DNA of 6,365 bases, taken from NCBI GenBank assembly GCA_023263235.1, contig JALQXE010000142.1, positions 1-6,365 of the forward strand, read 5' to 3'. The position numbers were made by a program, and so were the translations under genes. The DNA is from Sediminibacterium sp. Lineage in GTDB: Bacteria > Bacteroidota > Bacteroidia > Chitinophagales > Chitinophagaceae. This document shows, one piece after another, positions 1-5,963 of this stretch. The notes under the pieces were generated by a model, which did not search any database, was not told where the DNA came from, and saw nothing but the letters and a program-made list of their open reading frames with translations. Each line of letters begins with the position of its first letter. The first letter of the stretch is position 1.

Positions 1-2201
1 CCTACTGATACAAAATAGGTGCGACCATCTCCAGGCATCAAGCCTGGACCAGGATATCCACCAGCTCTTCTGGTAAAATAACGACTATCCCATATGTTGT
101 TGATACCTGCTTTAATTTGTATGTTTTTATAAAACTTATAAGATGTTGTTATATCAGTAATTGCATAGGAAGGTATAAGTCCAGCGGTTCCATTAGCTAT
201 AGGATCAGTGGTATTGTTAGCGTCACTAAATGTGCTACTCACGTAACTATACTGCGTTGTAAACAAGAATTTTTTATACCCAATTGTTAGGCCGGTTCTT
301 AGTATATGTGCAGGTGCATTTTCTACTTTTTTACCTTTGGTTGTAGCGTCTTTATGATCGTCACTATAACGTGAATTATTATGAGCGTATGAACCAAATA
401 AAATAATATCTGCATTTGCATTTTGAGAAAAAGCCCGCAGTGGATTAAATTCTATATAGGCTTCTATACCCTTGCTGCTACTAGCTCCTACGTTGGTAAT
501 GAATCTGTAATTTGCTCCTGCTGGGGTAATAGCCCCAACTCTATTATTGTATTGGAGTCGATAAGTACTCACATCAAAATGCAAGTAATTTTTTACTTTA
601 CCTCTATAGCCTATATCCAAATTATAGCCACTCGCATCTTTTAATTGTTGATCTATTATGTCAGTACTTGGCGGAGCTTGTAAATTTGCAAATTGTATGG
701 GCCTATACGCCTGCGAAATATTTGCATACACTTCTGTTGTAGGCGTAACATGATACTCAAGTCCTATCCCCGCAATCGTGAAATTTCGGTTACGTCTTAC
801 ATCCTGAAGTAATATTTCAGAACCATTAGCTGTATATCCGTTTTTTCCAGATGATACACCCGCAATCCATTCAAAGCGAATACCTGGTATCAAATACAAT
901 TTATTGGAGATCCTAAAAATATTTTCAATAAATGCAGCAATATTGTAAGATTCAAAAACAATATCTTTTGGAAAAGTGCCGATTATATTTATGTCATAAT
1001 TGAGGTTCGTAGAGCCTTTGCCATCAGCCAATCGTTGTGTTGTGCCTGTATACAAACGCACACCGCCCGATAAAGAATTTTTCAAATTGCGCATCTTATA
1101 ATGGCTAATAAACCTCGATTCTATTCCATAATTACGATACCGGTCAATATGTACAAGTCGATTGTTATAGTGTTGTGTTAAAATATTTACGCTGTCTTTT
1201 ATTGTAATTGGCTGCAAGTATCCAATACTATTTCTATCGCCTATGGTTCCAAATATTTTAGTATTCCACTGAGTTTGCTCATTTATTTTATATTGAATAG
1301 AGATAGCTGGTGTGAACCAAGTAATATCAAACCAGTTTCGGGCTCTAAAACTTTGTTGGGCATTTTGATAAAATTGATAATCTGTAAGTCCGCCAGGCTG
1401 CTGGCTTCTAGTTTGTGAATGCATCAATTCAAATGAAAGAGACAAATGATTGTTCATTTGATAGGTAACAGAGCCAAAGCCCGCTTTAGTAAAATATTGA
1501 CTATTTGCTCTCCATCCATCACCATTACGAAAATCCAAGAAAGAATAATAATTGATTTTATTTTTCTTTCCTCCTAATGCATAAAACCTATTATAAAGTT
1601 TATGACTCCCAATTGTTTGCTGCGTTTCAAATTCAATAGGCTTATTAATGTCACTCCCATTTTTTAAAATATAATTGACCAATCCACCAAATTGAGGACC
1701 ATACTGCAGCGCGCCTTGACCTCGAATAATTTCAATTCTTTGAACCGCCTGCAATTGAGGATTATAATAGGCCTCAGGGTAACCAAAAGGATCCGCAGCT
1801 ATATCGTACCCATTTTGTCTAACATTAAATTCCCAACTTCTGTTAGGACTTAAACCCCTCGCAGCAATTCCTATCTGAATACCACTTGGATCACTTTCCC
1901 ACACATGAATACCGGGCACTTTTGCCAAAACTTGCCGCATATTGTTTGTAGCAATATTACCCTGTACATTTTCAAGAACGATTAATGCGTTTTTTTTACC
2001 TGCATAGATATTGGTTCCAACAATTTCAGGCATTTGCTGGTAATCGCTTTTACTATTTCGACCAACAACTGTTATATCTTTTAAAATATGTACTTGAGTT
2101 GTGTCTTTTTTAATAGTATCAACAGTTTGTGCAACAATAGTAGAATCTAAACCTAAAATTATACAACACTGTATTAAAATGCACCATCCAATCTTTTTCA
2201 T
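1..2201 (-). CDS. FecA-like TonB-dependent outer-membrane receptor (3' end cut by window)
   Basis: The frame is open from ATG at 2201 to the window edge (733 codons plus two bases), with no internal stop or net frameshift. Residues 1-24 are a signal peptide ending near VA|QT. A TonB-box-like stretch (KDITVVG, about 41-47) follows. The plug domain runs from about 55 to 180 and includes VLAKVPGIHVWE, the ARGLSPNRS segment, VQRIEIIRGQGALQYG and a GGLVNYILK end. The rest is beta-barrel: alternating aromatic strands, SQAYRPIQFANL, and a terminal region with NNIWDSRYFTRRAGGYPGPGL and RTYFVSV. The barrel end closely resembles Fe(III)-dicitrate receptor FecA-type proteins of Bacteroidota, so only a few residues and the stop should be missing. 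There is no N-terminal FecA signalling domain and no CarboxypepD_reg-like domain, and no FecI/FecR pair lies nearby. Known for the family: energised by TonB-ExbBD to import metal chelates or cobalamin. The substrate here is not determined; the SCO1/YHYH context makes copper, iron or zinc plausible. The start is supported by the signal peptide, and the next Met is at residue 57. Confidence 0.95.
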   Translation of the reverse strand, partial: MKKIGWCILIQCCIILGLDSTIVAQTVDTIKKDTTQVHILKDITVVGRNSKSDYQQMPEIVGTNIYAGKKNALIVLENVQGNIATNNMRQVLAKVPGIHVWESDPSGIQIGIAARGLSPNRSWEFNVRQNGYDIAADPFGYPEAYYNPQLQAVQRIEIIRGQGALQYGPQFGGLVNYILKNGSDINKPIEFETQQTIGSHKLYNRFYALGGKKNKINYYSFLDFRNGDGWRANSQYFTKAGFGSVTYQMNNHLSLSFELMHSQTRSQQPGGLTDYQFYQNAQQSFRARNWFDITWFTPAISIQYKINEQTQWNTKIFGTIGDRNSIGYLQPITIKDSVNILTQHYNNRLVHIDRYRNYGIESRFISHYKMRNLKNSLSGGVRLYTGTTQRLADGKGSTNLNYDINIIGTFPKDIVFESYNIAAFIENIFRISNKLYLIPGIRFEWIAGVSSGKNGYTANGSEILLQDVRRNRNFTIAGIGLEYHVTPTTEVYANISQAYRPIQFANLQAPPSTDIIDQQLKDASGYNLDIGYRGKVKNYLHFDVSTYRLQYNNRVGAITPAGANYRFITNVGASSSKGIEAYIEFNPLRAFSQNANADIILFGSYAHNNSRYSDDHKDATTKGKKVENAPAHILRTGLTIGYKKFLFTTQYSYVSSTFSDANNTTDPIANGTAGLIPSYAITDITTSYKFYKNIQIKAGINNIWDSRYFTRRAGGYPGPGLMPGDGRTYFVSV

Positions 2202-2205
2202 TAGG

Positions 2206-2213
2206 CAAAACTA
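2206..2213 (-). promoter_or_regulatory. Bacteroidota-type -7 element (TAGTTTTG) in front of the TonB receptor
   Basis: On the minus strand TAGTTTTG is an exact match to the Bacteroidota -7 consensus TAnnTTTG, and it ends 4 bases before the ATG of the receptor gene. A transcript from it would begin at or within a few bases of the start codon, so it would be leaderless or nearly so. No TTTG-like -33 element is seen 19-21 bases upstream; that space is filled by the palindrome at 2214-2236. An imperfect alternative promoter (GTTG near 2299-2302 and TATTTTG at 2274-2280) would give a leader of about 70 bases. Confidence 0.4.
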
Positions 2214-2236
2214 AAATGCAAATCGCTGTTGCATTT
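2214..2236. promoter_or_regulatory. Candidate repressor operator: 23-bp palindrome
   Basis: Arms AAATGCAA (2214-2221) and TTGCATTT (2229-2236) are perfect 8-bp inverted repeats around a 7-base centre (ATCGCTG). The site abuts the -7 element at 2206-2213 and starts 13 bases before the receptor start codon. Its length, symmetry and position fit the operator of a dimeric repressor such as a Fur/Zur-family metal regulator. That assignment is inference from size and gene context; I did not match it to a defined consensus. Confidence 0.5.
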
Positions 2237-2322
2237 ACGCATTTAGAAATTGGCTTTATGAAATCGGGAAAAACAAAATAAACGGATATTAAATAAAACA
2301 ACCACTGCGTAAAGCTTCTGTT

Positions 2323-2979
2323 TTAGTATGTTTTTTCTTCTTGTTGAAGTGTTCTGATATCTTCTGCTAGATGCTGCATTTCGAGCGCTAACGTTCCATT
2401 ATAAATACCCCGTATCCGCTTGGTTTTATCTACTAAAATTACATGTTCTGTATGCAAAAACTCAGTACTATCCTTTGTAAAGCCAATATTTTCTTCAGCA
2501 AAATAAGCTTGTCTTGCCAGATTATAAATAACTGATCGATTTCCGGTTAAAAATTGCCAATTAGCATTTGTAATATTATTTTTTTTGATGTACCGCTTTA
2601 ATACACTTGGTTGATCTATCCAAGGTGTTACTGAATATGACAACATCAACACCGAAGTGTCATGTTTGAACGCGTCACCAACAATTTTAAAATTTGTTGT
2701 CATTACGGGACAAATGCTGCCACAGCTGGTAAAAATAAAATTTGCTACATGAATTTTATTGTCAAAAACAGATGAAGTAATGATTGAGCTATCCTGATTT
2801 AATAATTCAAAATTAGTAATGGTATGTGTGATTCTTTTTGCAACATCTAAAGTATTGGTAATAAAAATAGGTTCAAAATCGGGATTGTTGTAATAAGGTA
2901 ATTGTATCACTGGCTTCGTTTCTTCTTTACAAGAAAAAATAAAACAACTACTTAACAACAAAAATACTATCCGATACAT
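2323..2979 (-). CDS. SCO1/SenC-family lipoprotein (thioredoxin-like copper protein)
   Basis: The product has 218 residues, usual for bacterial SCO proteins. Residues 1-16 are a lipoprotein signal peptide with lipidated Cys17 (FIFSC). The thioredoxin-like fold carries the copper site: C86 and C90 in TSCGSICPVM (CxxxCP), and H176 in LHTEHVILVD, which aligns with the family's H-S/T-x4-L-hydrophobic-D motif. All three ligands are present. Known for the family: binds Cu(I)/Cu(II), delivers copper to the CuA site of cytochrome c oxidase, or acts as a thiol-disulfide reductase. No oxidase genes lie in this window, so here it more likely serves the adjacent YHYH and receptor proteins or general envelope copper handling (inference). 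The start lies inside the upstream lipoprotein gene, giving a 32-bp overlap in another frame, so translational coupling is likely. After the lipid Cys comes KEE, resembling the K-(D/E)2 surface-export signal of some Bacteroidota lipoproteins. Confidence 0.93.
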   Translation of the reverse strand: MYRIVFLLLSSCFIFSCKEETKPVIQLPYYNNPDFEPIFITNTLDVAKRITHTITNFELLNQDSSIITSSVFDNKIHVANFIFTSCGSICPVMTTNFKIVGDAFKHDTSVLMLSYSVTPWIDQPSVLKRYIKKNNITNANWQFLTGNRSVIYNLARQAYFAEENIGFTKDSTEFLHTEHVILVDKTKRIRGIYNGTLALEMQHLAEDIRTLQQEEKTY

Positions 2980-3376
2980 TCTTACAATTTTTAGTTCCTA
3001 AAAGCCCATACCGTCTGCCTTTTATAATAACATAGTTAGCTCTAATTTTACCATTTTCATACCATAATTTTTGCGCCCCTTCTTCATGCCCATCCTTGTA
3101 ATGTGCTAAATGAAATAATTTGCCATTATAGTCCCATTCTTTTAATTCGCCTTCGTAGGTATCGTTCTTAGCGGTATACTCAAATCGTTTATTACCATTA
3201 TTCCAATAAGCTACCTGCCTTCCATTTTTCATTTCATTTCTATACTCACGATATTCCATGAGCTGCTTATTAGGGAAATACTTTTGGACAACAACAAGCT
3301 TTCCTTGCACTTCAGGTCTTTCTCTTTCGCAAGCAGCTAGTAATAAAATAGATATGTAAAAAAAATATTTTTGCAT
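2948..3376 (-). CDS. Small MORN-repeat / YwqK-like lipoprotein
   Basis: The product has 142 residues. Residues 1-15 are a signal peptide with lipobox LAAC and lipidated Cys16. The mature part is made of about four short MORN-like units (Y-x-N/D-G-K/x followed by an aromatic strand): KYFPNKQLMEYREY (32-45), MKNGRQVAYWNNGNKRFEY (49-67), YEGELKEWDYNGKLFHLAHY (74-93) and HEEGAQKLWYENGKIRANY (97-115). Such proteins are often auto-named 'toxin-antitoxin system YwqK family antitoxin', but nothing here supports a toxin-antitoxin role. The tail has RRYGLLGTKNC with a single non-lipid Cys at 131. The start codon overlaps the stop of the YHYH gene (TAATG), and the 3' end overlaps the SCO1-like gene by 32 bp, placing it in the middle of a tightly coupled operon. 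Function unknown. A structural or partner-binding role in the envelope alongside the SCO-like protein is inference. Confidence 0.88.
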   Translation of the reverse strand: MQKYFFYISILLLAACERERPEVQGKLVVVQKYFPNKQLMEYREYRNEMKNGRQVAYWNNGNKRFEYTAKNDTYEGELKEWDYNGKLFHLAHYKDGHEEGAQKLWYENGKIRANYVIIKGRRYGLLGTKNCKNVSDSIFVVK

Positions 3377-4140
3377 TATTGAGACACAGTACCAGGTGTG
3401 CCATAAAATCCGCTACCATTTAAATAAGGCGCTTCTGCAGTAAAATGATAATGATAGCTGCCTGCGCTAAAATCAATTGTCTTATGCGTATGTCCGTGGT
3501 AAACATCTAACATTGCATTGGTTACAATTGTACCATCTTCTTCTTGAGGGCCATATACTGGGAACCCGTCTAATAAAAAGCCCAATAAACCAGATTTTGT
3601 TGATTTGACTGTTGTTAAATACAATGGTTCGACATGATAATGATACATTCCTGATTGCTGAGGGTGGCCATAATATTTATCGAAACTTACAATTTCGGAA
3701 GTGAGTGGTTGACTAGGTCCAGCATATTGATTAAAAAATGGAACGCCATTTAAAGAAATACCAATAGGACCTAAAGGCGTTGCACTGTGTGCTGCATCTA
3801 ATTTTGGATTGACTGGAATTTTAAAAGTAGTTGTTTGTTCTATGATACTGTTTGGATTTTTTGAAAAAGTAACGCCACCAAATGTGGTGCCGCTATACGC
3901 TTCATAGAGTGCATTACTTGTTGGATAATAAGCGCTCTTATGATCAGGTAAGTCTTTAGTTTTGATGGTTATATAGGTGCCATCGTTTGTAATACTGGTA
4001 GCGCCATATATTTTACTATAAACAGCAGGCACCGCAACAGTTGTTGTAGGCAATGTGGTGGTTGAACTACTAGTACTTTTACTACAGCTAGTTAATAAAC
4101 TGATAACTATTAAACTTATGTGGTAGAATGATAAACGCAT
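3376..4140 (-). CDS. YHYH-domain lipoprotein
   Basis: The product has 254 residues. A signal peptide with lipobox LTSC lipidates Cys19. A Ser/Thr-rich linker (20-36) tethers the domain that follows. Domain hallmarks are GPIGISLNGVPFFNQY (124-139), GHPQQSGMYHYHVEP (158-172) with the first YHYH at 166-169, SGLLGFLLDGFPVYGP (183-198), and YHGHTHKTIDFSAGSYHYHFT (214-234) with the second YHYH at 229-232. This matches the YHYH domain family, whose biochemical function is not established. The clustered histidines (H159, H167, H169, H215, H217, H219, H230, H232) suggest metal binding, which is inference. It is the first gene of the operon with the YwqK-like and SCO1-like lipoproteins, supporting a copper- or other metal-related envelope role. 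The start is supported by the signal peptide, and its promoter is probably the -7 element at 4176-4183. Confidence 0.93.
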   Translation of the reverse strand: MRLSFYHISLIVISLLTSCSKSTSSSTTTLPTTTVAVPAVYSKIYGATSITNDGTYITIKTKDLPDHKSAYYPTSNALYEAYSGTTFGGVTFSKNPNSIIEQTTTFKIPVNPKLDAAHSATPLGPIGISLNGVPFFNQYAGPSQPLTSEIVSFDKYYGHPQQSGMYHYHVEPLYLTTVKSTKSGLLGFLLDGFPVYGPQEEDGTIVTNAMLDVYHGHTHKTIDFSAGSYHYHFTAEAPYLNGSGFYGTPGTVSQ

Positions 4141-4156
4141 AGACTTATTTATTTAT

Positions 4157-4168
4157 GTGTTTAGACAC
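4157..4168. promoter_or_regulatory. Short palindrome between promoter and YHYH start
   Basis: GTGT-TTAG-ACAC on the plus strand is a 4+4 inverted repeat that extends imperfectly by two pairs on each side (5 of 6 bases matching over ATGTGT/ACACGT if the outer mismatch is allowed). It lies between the candidate -7 element and the start codon, near or just after the expected transcription start. It could be a repressor site or a 5'-UTR hairpin. The arms are short enough to arise by chance. Confidence 0.2.
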
Positions 4169-4175
4169 GTTAAAT

Positions 4176-4183
4176 CAAAAATA
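4176..4183 (-). promoter_or_regulatory. Bacteroidota-type -7 element (TATTTTTG) for the YHYH operon
   Basis: On the minus strand TATTTTTG matches TAnnTTTG exactly. Transcription would start around 4168-4171 and leave an A-rich leader of about 30 bases before the YHYH start. A TTTG-type -33 box at the usual spacing is not seen; the nearest TTTG is about 31 bases upstream. It is the best promoter candidate in the 173-bp gap. Confidence 0.4.
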
Positions 4184-4313
4184 GTTTAATTGAATTGGCT
4201 TATTATTCTCAGTTTCAAACCAAAAAATTGGTACTTACTCAAATAATCCCATCTAAAATTATAACTAAGTTATCTCTTTTTTAATAAGTCTCATATGTTT
4301 ATATGAACGACAC

Positions 4314-5030
4314 TTAGAATGTTTCACGCTTCCAGTTAACAGTTACGCCAGAGCCTGCAGCAAGAAAAACAGATTGAGGTTGTGTATGATTGAGTACTGA
4401 AAATGAATCACCATACATTTCGTCAAAGTTGCAACTAACTGCAAACGTATTAATATCATACACATTCCACTTTGGATGATGTATTCTGTAAGATTGAGTA
4501 GTATGTGCATCTATTTTAGTAAATCCAAAATAGCGTTCAAAAATAAAAGCCTCCATACTGCCAGATACGATAGGTAGTTTATTATTTTTTGCTTGCACTG
4601 ACAAAGTATTCCATTTTTTATTTTTTTGCCAAGCATATTCGATGAACCGCTGGTCGTTAGAATTTTTTATTGAATGTTTTGTTGGTATTGTTATGTAATG
4701 CTCTTTATAAAAATAATTTGCAATGGCTGCAACGATTGTAAAAGGGACTGTTTCATTAATAAAAACAACGCCTTTTTGTGTTTTGTTTCCAACTTTTCGC
4801 TGAACATAAAACCGGAGATTAACTTCTTCAAACGAACCAAAAAATGGGATAGGAATACCAAATAAATTGGTTTTTTTAAATAAAAAACCTACTAAACTAA
4901 CATACGTCTTTCCATTAAAATAATCGAGTTCTACATTTTTTGGCAAAAAAGGAATTAAAATATCAGGGTTAATTTCATAATTAGCCATGATTAAATCTTC
5001 CCAATCGGCGCTTAAAAAAGTACGAGACAT
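4314..5030 (-). CDS. YqjF-like DUF2071 protein
   Basis: The product has 238 residues, the usual size for the DUF2071 (YqjF, COG3361) family, and no signal peptide or membrane segment is evident, so it should be cytosolic. Family features visible in order: the N-terminal FLSADWEDLIMANYEINPDIL (5-25), LPKNVELDYFNGKTYVSLVGF (29-49), GIPIPFFGSFEEVNLRFYVQR (58-78), the GVVFINETVP strand (87-96), GSMEAFIFERYFGF (157-170), YRIHHPKW (181-188) and the ending SVFLAAGSGVTVNWKR (220-235). Biochemical function of the family is unknown. The gene follows the deacetylase-like gene by 16 bp on the same strand and is probably its operon partner. It is the last gene of that block, followed by a 173-bp gap. The recognition of the family is firm; no role should be inferred from it. 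Confidence 0.9.
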   Translation of the reverse strand: MSRTFLSADWEDLIMANYEINPDILIPFLPKNVELDYFNGKTYVSLVGFLFKKTNLFGIPIPFFGSFEEVNLRFYVQRKVGNKTQKGVVFINETVPFTIVAAIANYFYKEHYITIPTKHSIKNSNDQRFIEYAWQKNKKWNTLSVQAKNNKLPIVSGSMEAFIFERYFGFTKIDAHTTQSYRIHHPKWNVYDINTFAVSCNFDEMYGDSFSVLNHTQPQSVFLAAGSGVTVNWKRETF

Positions 5031-5046
5031 GATAAAACATTAAACA

Positions 5047-5946
5047 TTAGAATAAATCAATAGCAAGTCTAAATGTATTACAATGTGCTTCTACAATTGT
5101 TCGGATATCAGGAGAATACCCACCACCTAAGGCAACTACGATAGGTATGCCTTGTTGTTTAAGGTAAGATAATACAAATTCATCACGCATCTTACATTCA
5201 TCTAGGGTAACTTTTAGTTTACCAAACCTATCGGTTAGTAAAATATCAACGCCAGATAAATAAAATACCAAATCAGGTTTTACTTTTTGCACCAATGCCG
5301 GAAGTGTGTCTTGTAAAATAGATAAATACAAGGCTCCGTTTGTTCCATCGGCGAGTCCAATATCAAGATCTGATTTTTCTTTTCGAAATGGATAATTGGT
5401 TGCACCATGCATACTAAATGTAAATACCTTAGGATTATTTTCCATGATTTTTGCAGTACCATTTCCTTGATGAACATCTAAGTCTACAATCATTATTTGC
5501 TTGCAAAAATGATGCGTCAACAAATAATTGGCAGCAACACACATATCATTCAGTATACAAAATCCTTCGCCCCTATCCGCAAAAGCATGATGCGTGCCTC
5601 CTGCAACATTAAGTGCTATTCCATGTTTAAGCGCAAAAATAGAACAGTCAATAGTGCCTTGCGTAATAATTAACTCTCGTTCGATGAGTGCTTGTGATTG
5701 AGGAAAACCAATAACTCTTTGTTCAGATGCACTTAATTGTAGTGATACTAATTTTTGGAAATAATCTTTATCATGGGTTTGTAAAATCGTTTCTTCATGA
5801 CAAGGCTTCGGTATAAAAAAATGTTTTTCGTTGCAAGTACCCTCATATAGTAGCTGTTGTGGAATCAGCTCATACTTTAGCATTGGAAACCTGTGATTTT
5901 CAGGTAAGGGATGCGCATAAATCGCATCAAAAGCAATCTTTACCAT
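5047..5946 (-). CDS. Histone deacetylase superfamily (AcuC/HDAC-like) zinc amidohydrolase
   Basis: The product has 299 residues, typical of the compact bacterial HDAC-like enzymes. The N-terminus AHPLPENHRFPMLKYELIPQQL (11-32) is characteristic of this subgroup. Active-site elements are intact: the His pair H119-H120 in GGTHHAF (116-122), GFCILND (128-134), zinc ligands D157 and H159 in DLDVHQGNGT, zinc ligand D234 in YLSGVD, and the transition-state Tyr Y277 in LGGGY (273-277). Known for the family: Zn-dependent hydrolysis of acetyl or other acyl amides on proteins, polyamines or small molecules. The substrate here cannot be read from sequence; the Bacteroidota lack eukaryotic histones, so an acetyl-lysine, acetylpolyamine or other N-acyl metabolite is more likely. 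There is no signal peptide, so it is cytosolic. It starts 17 bp after the desaturase stop and is followed 16 bp later by the DUF2071 gene, implying one transcript. Confidence 0.95.
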   Translation of the reverse strand: MVKIAFDAIYAHPLPENHRFPMLKYELIPQQLLYEGTCNEKHFFIPKPCHEETILQTHDKDYFQKLVSLQLSASEQRVIGFPQSQALIERELIITQGTIDCSIFALKHGIALNVAGGTHHAFADRGEGFCILNDMCVAANYLLTHHFCKQIMIVDLDVHQGNGTAKIMENNPKVFTFSMHGATNYPFRKEKSDLDIGLADGTNGALYLSILQDTLPALVQKVKPDLVFYLSGVDILLTDRFGKLKVTLDECKMRDEFVLSYLKQQGIPIVVALGGGYSPDIRTIVEAHCNTFRLAIDLF

Positions 5947-5963
5947 TTACTTCTTATTTTCCC

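Larger units (their letters stand above)
4141..4313. other. Intergenic region between the two gene blocks
   Basis: This 173-bp AT-rich gap contains no gene I can support. Besides the candidate -7 element and the short palindrome near the YHYH start, it holds a perfect 13-base palindrome ATAACT-A-AGTTAT (4261-4273) and a perfect stem TCATAT-GTTT-ATATGA (4291-4306), 8 bases past the DUF2071 stop. Neither stem has G/C content sufficient for a convincing Rho-independent terminator, so termination of the upstream block here is possible but not demonstrated. Confidence 0.6.

Noticed and set aside
423..644. 73-residue plus-strand frame
   Set aside because: It lies antisense inside the well-supported receptor barrel and has no recognisable domain.
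2119..2301. 60-residue minus-strand frame across the receptor start
   Set aside because: It overlaps the receptor signal peptide in another frame, resembles no family, and shows the Phe/Tyr/Cys-rich composition of out-of-frame AT-rich DNA.
2302..2322. Rho-independent terminator after the SCO1-like gene
   Set aside because: No stable stem followed by a T-run is seen on the minus strand; only the six-base AAGCTT self-complement is present, so read-through into the receptor remains possible.
2948..3376. Antitoxin of a toxin-antitoxin system
   Set aside because: YwqK-like MORN proteins often receive this automatic name, but this one is a secreted lipoprotein in an envelope operon with no toxin gene beside it.
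4674..4865. 63-residue plus-strand frame
   Set aside because: It is antisense to the DUF2071 gene and its composition is a shadow of that gene.
5280..5477. 65-residue minus-strand frame
   Set aside because: It is an alternative frame inside the HDAC-like gene, whose active-site residues are intact in the main frame.
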